Positions 19,053 to 28,064 of a stretch of DNA of 64,000 nucleotides are shown one piece after another; positions within the stretch are counted from its first letter, which is position 1, and each line of letters opens with the position of its first letter. The translations under genes and the position numbers were made by a program. The notes below the pieces were generated by a model. That model was not told the origin of the DNA. It saw nothing but the letters and a program-made list of their open reading frames with translations, and ran no database searches. Source of the DNA: Cellvibrio sp. 79 (GTDB lineage Bacteria; Pseudomonadota; Gammaproteobacteria; Pseudomonadales; Cellvibrionaceae); the NCBI GenBank assembly GCA_003056245.1, contig MVDH01000006.1:469394-533393 (forward strand), written 5' to 3'.

Positions 19053-19483
19053 AGATTGCCCCAGCCAAATGCGATAAAAGAAACAGTCGTGCCCATCCAT
19101 GCAAAAAGCTTGCGCGCAAAAAACGACGCAATAAAACCGTCGCCCGATCATAAAAAGAGGGAGAGCCATAGAAAACGGCGCGCGTGCAACAATTGAGAGC
19201 ACCATGAAGGTGCAAATGTTTAGCTAAAAATCCGATGGCAAACATTGGCATGGATAAACCAGACTATTTCTGAACACTGTTATTGTTATTACAACTTTTA
19301 CCGCCAGCGGGAATATTCAGATTCGAATCAAACTGCACGGCGCAGCGATTATATAGGTCGCGGACAGCGCTGAACATCGAAGACTGCGATGTTGGCGCAT
19401 AAGGCTTGCCGGAAAGATTTACGGTTCAATGCGGCCGGTGTCAACCGGCCATTGCCGTTCAAGAGGAAACAATAACGTGATTA
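19053..19483. other. Intergenic region between APC permease and acyltransferase genes
   Basis: This 431-bp gap holds the promoter region of the permease and the 3' untranslated region of the acyltransferase. Apart from the hairpin listed separately, nothing recognisable was seen. Short open stretches here show no protein features. Confidence 0.35.
19421..19458 (-). terminator. Hairpin downstream of the acyltransferase gene
   Basis: GGCCGGT (19433-19439) pairs with ACCGGCC (19444-19450), and the stem extends imperfectly outwards to ACGG/CCGT. It lies 25 bases after the minus-strand stop at 19484. The T-tract on the minus strand is poor, so termination may be inefficient or Rho-dependent. Confidence 0.35.
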
Positions 19484-21511
19484 TTAATGATGTTGTGCCA
19501 GCGGGGGATAAAGTTTACTTTCGATCGCAGCACCGAGCGCACCCGCTAATTTTTCACTGAGTTCTATCGTGATGTGGTGCTGGTCGCGATAAACCAGCAC
19601 ATTATCAATAATAGGGCCGCAATTTGTTTCCGAGCACAAATAATCATTCATTGTGATGTAATGCTTTTTATTTTTGATCGTTACCTTTTTTTCCACATCG
19701 GCCAGCTTACTATCCAGGATGCGACTTTTCGGTTGCTCGCACTGCTCGGTGTCCAGCAAATTCTTGGACAAACAAAGTGCAGGGGTACGATCAAAACTGG
19801 GGGTATCGCCAATCACGATTACTTGCGCACTTGCGGGAAGAACGCCAAACATGCGCTCAAGACCTTCACCCCATTCGCGCAAAGGATCATTCGCCATAAT
19901 CCTTTCTTTTGAGCCTTGATAATTGGAAACAATTACAACATCAGGTTTAAGCTGATTAATTTTTTCCACTGCTTTTTTGCGCCACTCACGGCAATTTACG
20001 TATTCAACTCCCTGTAGCAAAATCGGTGCATCAATTGCCGGGCATGCACTTTTGGTAAAGGTAATCAAACGAATACCACGTTCTGCTGAATATTTTTCCA
20101 ATGCAGGAAACCATTGAGCCGCATGCGAATCACCAAACAACACATACGTTTTCGACGCATTTGTATCACCGTATTTACAGCCACGTGCCTCCACGGTCAA
20201 CAAATCATCATGGCAACCATCGCTATAAACAATCGCGATCGAGTTGCTCGCATTGCGTAAATCCGGCAGCAAATTTTTAGGGACAAAATCGGTGAATTCC
20301 GGATTAGCACGGGGCTGATATTCCCGGGCGATTTTTTCGCTATGCAATTGCCAGGATTTCATTTGATATCCGTAAGCGCCCGCTAGTAATACGATAAACA
20401 CTGAGCCCGCCATGCTGACGGCAAGGGCAGGTTTTGCCGGAAAATAAAAACGGCTGCCAGTGTGGCGAAACGGTCCCTCGATCCAACGATAGGTTATATC
20501 GGCCAGAACACAGGAAACCACGAATAACACCACAACAAAATAAATCCCGGAAAAATCGGGCCACACTTCCCCGGTAAAAATAATGACCGGCCAATGCCAG
20601 AGATAAAGCGAATAGGAAATCATGCCAAGGTATTGCAACGGTTGATTCGCCATCAGTTTATTTAATAGGGACGAGCTCCGACTCATTGCACCGGCAAAAA
20701 GGATTAGCATCGCTCCTGCTACCGGTAACGCGGCGGCGCTACCCGGAAATACAGTGTTCTCGTTATAGAAGGCAGCGCAGTACCCTAACAAGACCACACC
20801 CAACCAGCCACTCAATGCGGCAACACGTGAACCCGAAGCGCGAATAGAAAATAGATTCTTTTTTATTGCAAAGGCGAGAAGTCCGCCCGCACCCAATTCC
20901 CAGGCTCGCGTGAATACCAGAAAAAATGCCCAGGACTGGCTAGCTTTGGTGAGATAAAGATTGGCGATGAAAGACAACAAAACCGCCGCTAACATAATTA
21001 ACAATAGATAATTTTTTTTAGTTCCCAGATAGCGCCAACATGCAAACAGCAGCAGCGGCCAGATAAAATAAAATTGCTCTTCAACACCGAGTGACCAATA
21101 GTGCAGCAACGGTGAAAGTGTGGTTTCCGCCAGATAATCGGTCTGCTGATACGCATAAAAAATATTGGGGAGGTAAAGCGCGGTAGCGATAGATTCTTTC
21201 AATATTTTTGGAAGAAGTAATGGTGGCATCAATAAACAGGATATAGCTGTTGTGATGAGAAGTACGAATAAGGATGCCGGGATAATCCGACGCACACGGC
21301 GGGCGTAAAAATCCAGGAAACTAAAACGATTGGAATCCAGGGACTCAATGATATGACCGGTTATCAAATACCCGGAGATGACAAAAAATATGTCTACACC
21401 AATGTAGCCACCGGAGAGCCAATGCACGTCCAGATGGTATAAAACCACCAGCAAGACTGCGATTCCTCGTAATCCCTGTATATCAACACGAAAACCGTTG
21501 GTAGTTTGCAC
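19484..21511 (-). CDS. OafA/YrhL-type membrane acyltransferase with C-terminal SGNH domain
   Basis: This 675-residue protein begins with an acyltransferase-3 membrane domain (about 1-370, roughly ten helices) starting FRVDIQGLRGIAVLLVVLYH, with the conserved Arg-Gly pair and GYIGVDIFFVISGYL. The C-terminal half (about 420-665) is a periplasmic SGNH hydrolase-like domain with LFGDSHAAQWF and a terminal DQHHITIELS motif supplying the Asp-x-x-His catalytic pair. Family members such as OafA move acetyl groups across the membrane onto O-antigen, capsule or peptidoglycan. The acceptor is unknown here, because no surface-polysaccharide genes lie nearby. Both catalytic centres appear intact. Confidence 0.85.
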   Translation of the reverse strand: MQTTNGFRVDIQGLRGIAVLLVVLYHLDVHWLSGGYIGVDIFFVISGYLITGHIIESLDSNRFSFLDFYARRVRRIIPASLFVLLITTAISCLLMPPLLLPKILKESIATALYLPNIFYAYQQTDYLAETTLSPLLHYWSLGVEEQFYFIWPLLLFACWRYLGTKKNYLLLIMLAAVLLSFIANLYLTKASQSWAFFLVFTRAWELGAGGLLAFAIKKNLFSIRASGSRVAALSGWLGVVLLGYCAAFYNENTVFPGSAAALPVAGAMLILFAGAMSRSSSLLNKLMANQPLQYLGMISYSLYLWHWPVIIFTGEVWPDFSGIYFVVVLFVVSCVLADITYRWIEGPFRHTGSRFYFPAKPALAVSMAGSVFIVLLAGAYGYQMKSWQLHSEKIAREYQPRANPEFTDFVPKNLLPDLRNASNSIAIVYSDGCHDDLLTVEARGCKYGDTNASKTYVLFGDSHAAQWFPALEKYSAERGIRLITFTKSACPAIDAPILLQGVEYVNCREWRKKAVEKINQLKPDVVIVSNYQGSKERIMANDPLREWGEGLERMFGVLPASAQVIVIGDTPSFDRTPALCLSKNLLDTEQCEQPKSRILDSKLADVEKKVTIKNKKHYITMNDYLCSETNCGPIIDNVLVYRDQHHITIELSEKLAGALGAAIESKLYPPLAQHH

Positions 21512-21703
21512 TGGGTACTCCTTGGGGCAACGGACAGCAAAGGGGGCGGCAGTTTATAGTTTTTTTATTCAAACTTCATTCAATCGAAGAACCGCAAACA
21601 ATATTTATGCCATTATCCGTGATCTTCATGACATTGCCGATTCACGCTGTGAAAAGCGTCCCAATCGGTAAAAAACGGGGATACCAATAGCAACCTTTAA
21701 ATA

Positions 21704-21741
21704 AAAACACCCGGATCCGAGTTACCGGATCCGGGTGTTTT
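21704..21741. terminator. Strong bidirectional intrinsic terminator
   Basis: AAAACACCCGGATCC (21704-21718) pairs perfectly over 15 bp with 21727-21741 around an 8-base loop. There is a T-run on the plus strand (21738-21743) and TTTTTATTT on the minus strand. It lies 26 bases downstream of the cellulase stop and upstream of the acyltransferase start, so it mainly terminates the cellulase transcript. Confidence 0.9.
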
Positions 21742-21766
21742 TTAGCAACTTATTCAACCCTGTGTA

Positions 21767-24007
21767 TTATTTACCCCAGAGTGAATTCAGCAGCGTGGTT
21801 TTACGTGGGTCGAGCGTGGTCCATTGACCCCACTTGTCGTTGGCGCTAACCGGATCCCAAGGTGTCAAATACCAACCGAAGGTATCAGCCGATTCAGGGT
21901 TCATCGACCAATAACACGCGTGGATATTTTTCTTCTTGAAGTAGTTAACAGCCGCAGTTTGCCATTGTTGATCCACGTTAGTGGTGATGTGGCTCCAGGC
22001 AGTACGATCAGCCTGGCTGGTTTTGTTTGGCCAATCCATGTTGCCACCGAATTCGCCTACCAAAATACCGTAGCCTTGCGCACGCAGGTAACCGAAGTGC
22101 TCCTCCCAACCTTGTTCAAGTACAGTCGGGTTGATCACGATACGGCAATCAAGATCTGCTGCTGAGTCACCTTCAAGACCTTCACACTCGGTTTGGGCTG
22201 GGTCCATGTGATGCTTTTGCACAAACACCGATGGGCCATACGTGTGTGGAGACAACAACAAACGGTCTTTTGGAATGTTGAGTGGATTTTCACCGAACTC
22301 ATAAAGGTTTTCACCCCAGTTTGGATTCAAATCCGGATTACCGTGCGGTACTTCATCTTTGGTGTCTGGAGTTCCATCCTGGTTGTTTGCAGTACCGGAA
22401 ATACCCTCAACGATGATTAACAGGTTAGGGTTAACCGAATCAATCGCAGCGTAAGCCTCTTCAGATAACGCTTTCCAATCCGCCCAGGTGTAATCCCATG
22501 GCTCGTTGAAAATATCGATACCAACGAGGTTGGTTACACCCAGTTTCGCTGGCAGACCGGCGATGTCTTTCAGGTTAGCGATCCACTTGGCTTTATCGTA
22601 CGCGTGGATTTTGGTCACGCTGCTTGGGTTGCCAGTGGTAGCACAAGAGTACTCTTCACGTCTGAAGTCGTAACCAACGCGATCTTTATCCACGTAAGGT
22701 GGACGTGCATCGAGACGACCTTTACGCCAGCCTACGAAGTTGGAGCAGGAATGGATATCAATAAAGATCTGGATATTGTTTTGATCAGCCAGCTTGATGA
22801 AATCCTCCAGCGCCTGACGAGCGTTGGTTTGACGGATTGACGGATGGTTTTTCAGGTTAGGAACCATGCCTTGCGGGTTGTTGGTTTCCAGGGTTTGCGG
22901 AGCGATTGGCAAGCGCAGCATGGTAATACCGGCAGCTTTCAACTCCTTCATGGTTTGGTCGATAGTGCGGCCTGAACCTTTGCTGTCATTCACCCACCAC
23001 ATGTTACCGGCGTACATCTCCATTGGCGCACCGCTTGGGTTGGTTGCATCGTTGGATGGCTCATGGCGGCCTTCCAGACCGAACCAGTTTCCGCATTGTG
23101 CTGGCAATGCCTGACCATCTTTGGTCAGGTTACCCTGGGCATTTACACGGAACACACCTTTGGTTGAAGAGTTAACGCTGGAGCTTGAACTGCTGCTCGG
23201 AACACTGCTCGGAACAACAGAGCTGGAGCTTGATGGGCGCGAACTTGAGCTGCTGCTCGGGATACTGCTCGGTACAACGCTTGAGCTGCTGCTGATAACG
23301 CGCGAGCTACTACTGCTGGATGTACGTGAGCTGCTTGAGCTTGATGGTGGCAGCGATGAAGAACTCACCACGCTTGATGAACTGCCGCAATTGCTTAAGC
23401 CAAACGGCGATGGCTGGCTGGTACAGGTCGCGCGTGAAATACAGCTTCTGTTGTTCTCGTAACCCCAACCGCTGGTAGTGGTAACGCAAACAGGATAGAG
23501 CGTGCCGTACCAGTTACATTGCTGGGTGCAAGACTGCAACGAGCTTGATGAACTGGAAACAGTAATCGATGACGAAGAGCTGCTTCTGGGCACAGAAGAC
23601 GATGACACCGGACCAGCAGATGAGCTGCCAGAACAAATGCTACCGCTGATGGTAGGAATCTCTGCTGAGCCACCATTTTTATTAATCTGGAAACCGACGG
23701 TCGCCGCTTGGCCAGGTTGCAAATTGCCATTCCAGTCCACATTGGTAGCAGTGTAAGGATTGGAACCCGATACCTTGCCATTCCACGAACTGCTCAGGCG
23801 GTTGGTCGCGTATTGCCAATTGATAGACCAGCCGCTGATAGGCGCAGCGGTAGAGTTGGTAACACGAATTTCACCGGTCGCGCCGGTATTCCACTCGTTA
23901 GTAATCACGTAGCTACAGGCTGCAAAAGCAGAACTGCCGTAGCTGGCTGCCAGCACACCAAGCCCGAGCAGGGCCAGCCGGAAGCGTTTGACTGGAGGAG
24001 TAGTCAT
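21767..24007 (-). CDS. Secreted modular cellulase: signal - CBM2 - CBM10 - GH5
   Basis: This 746-residue extracellular endoglucanase-type protein is highly modular. A signal peptide (cleavage after SSAFA, about 29) precedes a CBM2 cellulose-binding module (about 30-124, with NEWNTGATGEIRVTN and NPYTATNVDWNG). A polyserine linker leads to a CBM10 (about 160-210, CTQQCNWYGTLYPVC), and a long polyserine/proline linker (210-285) leads to a GH5 catalytic domain (about 300-746). The predicted acid/base is in GIDIFNEPWD and the nucleophile Glu in ILVGEFGGN. CBM2 and CBM10 with serine linkers are typical of Cellvibrio cellulases. The ATG at 24007 has AAGGAGA upstream and is preferred over 24031. It probably attacks cellulose or other beta-1,4-glucans. 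Confidence 0.92.
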   Translation of the reverse strand: MTTPPVKRFRLALLGLGVLAASYGSSAFAACSYVITNEWNTGATGEIRVTNSTAAPISGWSINWQYATNRLSSSWNGKVSGSNPYTATNVDWNGNLQPGQAATVGFQINKNGGSAEIPTISGSICSGSSSAGPVSSSSVPRSSSSSSITVSSSSSSLQSCTQQCNWYGTLYPVCVTTTSGWGYENNRSCISRATCTSQPSPFGLSNCGSSSSVVSSSSLPPSSSSSSRTSSSSSSRVISSSSSVVPSSIPSSSSSSRPSSSSSVVPSSVPSSSSSSSVNSSTKGVFRVNAQGNLTKDGQALPAQCGNWFGLEGRHEPSNDATNPSGAPMEMYAGNMWWVNDSKGSGRTIDQTMKELKAAGITMLRLPIAPQTLETNNPQGMVPNLKNHPSIRQTNARQALEDFIKLADQNNIQIFIDIHSCSNFVGWRKGRLDARPPYVDKDRVGYDFRREEYSCATTGNPSSVTKIHAYDKAKWIANLKDIAGLPAKLGVTNLVGIDIFNEPWDYTWADWKALSEEAYAAIDSVNPNLLIIVEGISGTANNQDGTPDTKDEVPHGNPDLNPNWGENLYEFGENPLNIPKDRLLLSPHTYGPSVFVQKHHMDPAQTECEGLEGDSAADLDCRIVINPTVLEQGWEEHFGYLRAQGYGILVGEFGGNMDWPNKTSQADRTAWSHITTNVDQQWQTAAVNYFKKKNIHACYWSMNPESADTFGWYLTPWDPVSANDKWGQWTTLDPRKTTLLNSLWGK

Positions 24008-24596
24008 GTAGTGTCTCCTTGGACGAAACATTATGGATAAGGGTTAAACCCCGGTTTTTTATTAGAAAGCCCCAGTCTCAGGGCAATGGTTAACATCCAC
24101 TCCTGTCGTTTGCGAAAAACAAACAGCCAAAACAACAGCGCCCTAAAGCGACTACTGCAACGGTGGTCCTGTTACTGCGAATGGCGCAAAAATCTGCACC
24201 GAAAAATTATTTCGCCCCGTTTACAGCTGGGACACGGATGATTGCTTGGAGAGTGTTATTTGACGCTTAAAGTTTTATTTTTATTATTGTTAGTATTTGT
24301 CTCATTTAATTAAGACAGCGCTGTCATTTTTGTGTTTTCGAAGGGGGATTACTGAGAACCGGTTAACACTTTTTAATATTTTTTAAATCGATTTGAACGT
24401 TGCAACAATTTTTAACTGGACCAATTTTCAACACTAAAATAATTGCCGCCGATGAGTTTTTACTAATTAAAAAATCGATGAAAACCTTAAACCGCATTCA
24501 TAGTGTCACCCGGCTCATCGGACAGTAGATATCGCTATGCTAGGCTTTTATTGGCGCTAAATAATCTTTTTCATTCTGCAGATAAAAGGAAATAAC
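24008..24596. promoter_or_regulatory. Divergent promoter region of the cellulase and coiled-coil protein genes
   Basis: This 589-bp AT-rich region lies between divergent genes and must carry the cellulase promoter and that of the gene at 24597. The AAGGAGA and AAGGAAA ribosome-binding sites lie at the two ends. No tRNA, small RNA or convincing operator palindrome was recognised, and no coding sequence is supported. Confidence 0.4.
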
Positions 24597-26600
24597 GTGC
24601 ACGATATTTCATTACCAATCCTTATAGCGGGAGAAATTATTTTTGCACTATTTATAGTGCTGCTCTTTGCTATGCGCCACATCGCCAGACAACGCGCACA
24701 AATCAAAAAACTACTCGCAAAATTCCAGCAACTAAAATCCGTTTATGAGCATTCCGAAGAAAAAGCACCTTCTTTTTATGGTGACAAAAAACCAATCGAA
24801 AACCGCGACCTTCTCAAAGATTTTTTTTCTAAATCCCTTGCCGATTCGTTACAACGTTATGAAAAATATACGTCGTCACCACAACCCCATTTAAATCCCA
24901 ATCACCCTTACAGCGGAAAAATCGCCGCAATAAGGAGCATTTACCTGGCCGCCGAAAAAGAAGTGTTTGAAGAGCGCGGGATAACCCATGCTGGCTGGGG
25001 AACCTTTGAAAAAAGATTGAGGGACCTGGTACGTTGGCCAGATGAAAAAAATTCGCGCAAGCAAGAGGCTCGCACCTTGCGCACGCGGGTTTTACAAGAA
25101 GAAATTGTGCGGCTCAAACAGCATCAACAACAACTTGAGCAATACCAGCAGGACAGCCAGGCCACCATCAGCAGCTTGCAAATGATGTTAAAAAACCTGA
25201 AAGACTTGCATGTAAGCCAGGAGCTGAGCGACAAAGCCGCTACCAATGATTTGTGGGACGACCAATCGCTTAATCACTTTATCGATAATTCCACTGAGCG
25301 AAACCAGCAAGTGCTGGGCTTATTGCGGGATTTAAAAGATTATCCCTCGCAGTTCTCGCCTGCCGCACGCAAAAAAATGGAGGACCAACTGAATATCCTC
25401 GAAATTGAATTGATGAAGTCAGACCAATACATCGGCAATTTAAAAAAGGAATTGAAAGAAGCAAAAATCCAGGCGACCAATTACGCGATGATGTTGCGCG
25501 AGGCAACCACAAATGATGCCGCCGACAATGATCGAAATATTGATTTAAGCCAACAAGGCGAAACGAAAGATTCCAAACATATTCTTACCGAAATCCATCA
25601 ACTCAGGACCAACAATAAGCACCAACGCTTTGTGATTAATGAATTGGAACAGGAAATTCAATTATTACGTAATTCCCTGGACACCACCGGTTCCGCCGAT
25701 GAACGCAAACATAAAGAAGAAGAAATCCAGCGCTTGGAACGCCTGGTACGCGAATGCCAGGGCTGCATCAATACGCTTGAAAGTGAAGTGGATAATCTTT
25801 ATGCGCGGCTGCAAGAGCAAGCCACTAGTCAAAACGATACGGCGCAGGTGCAAAATAATTCGGTGATGAGTGAAGAGTTGGAAATGATCACACGTGAGCT
25901 GGAAAAAACAGTCGCCCATTACCAGCAGCTTCATGCCATCAATTACTTAATGATGGATTTTATGAAATGCAGTTCCGTTGAGCATCTCGCCAAACAATTA
26001 GTGCAATTTATCAAAGCGTTCAAAACCACTATCGGCTTCACTATTTATTCGCTGCTGGGTAAAGCTGAATACTTTCCGGCAACTCATTTTGATGAACCGC
26101 TCAAACGCTTGGTAAAGGAATTCAGTTTCACCGAGCCAATTACCCATTTGGATGCAGGAACATTATTTATTAATAGCAAAATGCGCGTAATGCTTTTGCC
26201 ACCAACCGATGGCAGCCACCCGATTCTTGAAACCAGCCTTGCGACATTAATTAATGCCGCCGAGGAGGGAATCAAACGATTGGAAACAGAAAAATTTAGC
26301 AAGAAACGTCATAACGATACCAACGAGTGGACCTCGCTCACCAAAAACCTGTTGTCGGATCTGGATATCCAATACGCCTATCAAGTTGAAGAAAATCGCA
26401 AAACCTTCAATCATTTTATTGCCGAATTACGGCGCGCTTATCACTTGCTGGACCTGCAGGGGCCGGGCGGTATAGTGCTGGATAATGCCATCAATGAGTT
26501 TGAAGAACGCATCCACGCCCTGGCACACAGCAGTGAAGTGATCGATAACGAAATTTCCCGCTTACTGGAACACATGGACAAGCTGGATATTGTCCAGTGA
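24597..26600 (+). CDS. Membrane-anchored long coiled-coil protein with GAF-like segment
   Basis: This 667-residue protein starts at GTG (24597) with AAGGAAA six bases upstream. A single N-terminal membrane helix (about 6-25) is followed by a basic stretch and then long heptad-rich coiled coils (about 30-50, 165-215, 245-320 and 345-425). Residues about 455-590 form a compact alpha/beta region resembling a GAF-type fold (YLMMDFMKCSSVEHLAKQL, KTTIGFTIYSLLG). The final 70 residues are helical again. I did not recognise a named family. The layout suggests a cytoplasmic scaffold or sensor tethered to the inner membrane. It is unlinked to its neighbours by operon structure. Confidence 0.65.
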   Translation: MHDISLPILIAGEIIFALFIVLLFAMRHIARQRAQIKKLLAKFQQLKSVYEHSEEKAPSFYGDKKPIENRDLLKDFFSKSLADSLQRYEKYTSSPQPHLNPNHPYSGKIAAIRSIYLAAEKEVFEERGITHAGWGTFEKRLRDLVRWPDEKNSRKQEARTLRTRVLQEEIVRLKQHQQQLEQYQQDSQATISSLQMMLKNLKDLHVSQELSDKAATNDLWDDQSLNHFIDNSTERNQQVLGLLRDLKDYPSQFSPAARKKMEDQLNILEIELMKSDQYIGNLKKELKEAKIQATNYAMMLREATTNDAADNDRNIDLSQQGETKDSKHILTEIHQLRTNNKHQRFVINELEQEIQLLRNSLDTTGSADERKHKEEEIQRLERLVRECQGCINTLESEVDNLYARLQEQATSQNDTAQVQNNSVMSEELEMITRELEKTVAHYQQLHAINYLMMDFMKCSSVEHLAKQLVQFIKAFKTTIGFTIYSLLGKAEYFPATHFDEPLKRLVKEFSFTEPITHLDAGTLFINSKMRVMLLPPTDGSHPILETSLATLINAAEEGIKRLETEKFSKKRHNDTNEWTSLTKNLLSDLDIQYAYQVEENRKTFNHFIAELRRAYHLLDLQGPGGIVLDNAINEFEERIHALAHSSEVIDNEISRLLEHMDKLDIVQ

Positions 26601-26777
26601 TTCAACCCAGCTCCCGCAAACACGATTGCGGAAATATCTGCAACTAATCGTCCAGAAATGTAAAACCCGTTGCGGGCTTATTCCTTGCATAATAGCCTCC
26701 TGCTTTACTGCGCCAGGTTCCTCATTTGTTTATTTATCACCACCGGCGTGTAAATTCTGTTTCAAATTAATCAATCG

Positions 26778-27944
26778 ATGGATGTGTTCATGCTTGCTTC
26801 TGTAAATCGCCTGTCTCGTGGCCAGCGCTGGCTGCTGGGTGCCGGTGTTGTTGTGCTGTTATTGCTGGTGTGGTTTTTTGTGATTCGCGAGCCTGAAGCC
26901 AAGCGTCCGCCGCCGCCTAATCCGTGGATGGGGCCAACACCTGTCCATACCGTTGCGGTCAGCAAAAGCGATTTGAAAGTCCATCTCAAAGCCATCGGTA
27001 CAGTAACACCGTTGAATAATGTGATCGTTCGCCCGCGCGTGGGCGGCCCGCTGGTCAGTGTGAAATTTGCCGAGGGCCAATCGGTAAAAGCCGGCGATGT
27101 GCTGGCAGAAATTGACCCGGCGCCCTACCAGGTAAAACTTCATCAAGCAGAAGGTGCGCTCCAGGAAACCCGCGCCCAGTTAAAAAATGCACAAGATGAC
27201 CTCGCCCTTTATGAACGATTATTAACGAGCAACTCCATCGCCAAACAGCAATTCGATAAACAAAAAGCGTTGGTCGATCAATTGCAGGGCACATTAAAAA
27301 GCCACACCGCCCAATTGGAAGACGCGCGCTTGCAACTTTCCTACACACGCATCACCGCACCGATTGCCGGCCGCACCGGTTTGCGCAAAGTGGATGTGGG
27401 CAATCTGGTTAACGCCAACGACAGCACCGGCTTGGTCACCATCACCCAAACCAAACCGATTTCCGTCGTTTTCACCATTCCGGAAAACCAGCTAATCGCC
27501 GTGCGCCAGGCGCATGCGTCTGCCATTACCAACAAACAATCATTGGGAGTAGAAGCCTGGGATCGCAGCGAGCAAAATCTGCTCGCCAACGGCAAGCTGA
27601 CCACGTTGGATAACCAAATCGACACCGCCACCGGCACCCTGCGCCTGAAAGCAGAATTCGATAATGCTGATGACGGGCTCTTCCCCAACCAATTTATCAA
27701 CGCCCGCCTGCATTTGCAGACGATGGACGGCGCCGTGACCATTCCCGCCGACGCGGTGCAATACGGTTCCAAAGGTACTTATGTTTACGTGATCGATGAT
27801 GGCAAAGCCAAAATGCGCCAGATCAAATTGGGCGCGCTGGAAGCTGATCGGATCGCTGTATTGGAAGGGCTTAAAGAAGGTGAGCAAGTCGTGCTGGAAG
27901 GTATTGATCGCTTGTGGGAAGGCAAAGACGTGAAGGTGATGTAG
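26778..27944 (+). CDS. RND efflux periplasmic adaptor (MdtA-like, HlyD family)
   Basis: This 388-residue periplasmic membrane-fusion protein has an N-terminal membrane anchor (about 17-37), then lipoyl-type halves (VVRPRVGG-type segment IVRPRVGGPLVSVKFAEG and later RITAPIAGRTGLRKVDVGNLV). A helical hairpin (about 115-175) lies between them, and beta-barrel and membrane-proximal domains reach the C-terminus (GEQVVLEGIDRLWEGK). It bridges RND pumps and a TolC-like channel. It is first in an MdtABC-like operon. An ATG at 26790 is an alternative start, and neither start has a strong ribosome-binding site. Its TAG stop is contributed by the GTAG end of the palindromic repeat at 27941. Confidence 0.88.
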   Translation: MDVFMLASVNRLSRGQRWLLGAGVVVLLLLVWFFVIREPEAKRPPPPNPWMGPTPVHTVAVSKSDLKVHLKAIGTVTPLNNVIVRPRVGGPLVSVKFAEGQSVKAGDVLAEIDPAPYQVKLHQAEGALQETRAQLKNAQDDLALYERLLTSNSIAKQQFDKQKALVDQLQGTLKSHTAQLEDARLQLSYTRITAPIAGRTGLRKVDVGNLVNANDSTGLVTITQTKPISVVFTIPENQLIAVRQAHASAITNKQSLGVEAWDRSEQNLLANGKLTTLDNQIDTATGTLRLKAEFDNADDGLFPNQFINARLHLQTMDGAVTIPADAVQYGSKGTYVYVIDDGKAKMRQIKLGALEADRIAVLEGLKEGEQVVLEGIDRLWEGKDVKVM

Positions 27945-28039
27945 GTTGGAAAAGCCAGCGGCGCCTTCCGACATTTCCCAAGCCATTAATTGATGACCCG
28001 AATTTGTATGTCGGAAGGCGCTGCGCTTTTCCAACCTAC
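27941..28039. repeat. REPIN/BIME-like inverted pair of GTAG-headed palindromes, type A
   Basis: Two near-identical arms of 32-34 bases face each other across about 33 bases. Each begins GTAGGTTGGAAAAGC and ends CGCCTTCCGACAT, the second in reverse orientation ending at CTAC (28039). Each arm is itself an imperfect palindrome (GTTGGAA / TTCCGAC) preceded by GTAG. That is the layout of REP sequences mobilised by RAYT transposases; a head-to-head pair is called a REPIN or BIME. The left GTAG overlaps the adaptor gene's TAG stop codon. The transcript would form a large hairpin between the adaptor and pump genes. No RAYT gene is in the window. Confidence 0.8.
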
Positions 28040-28064
28040 GGTATTCGGGCTGTAGAGAGAAACA

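Noticed and set aside
23121-23462. Leu/Glu-rich open frame on the plus strand opposite the cellulase
   Set aside because: It is the antisense reading of the polyserine linkers (AGC/TCC repeats read as Leu/Glu codons) and has no ribosome-binding site or family features.
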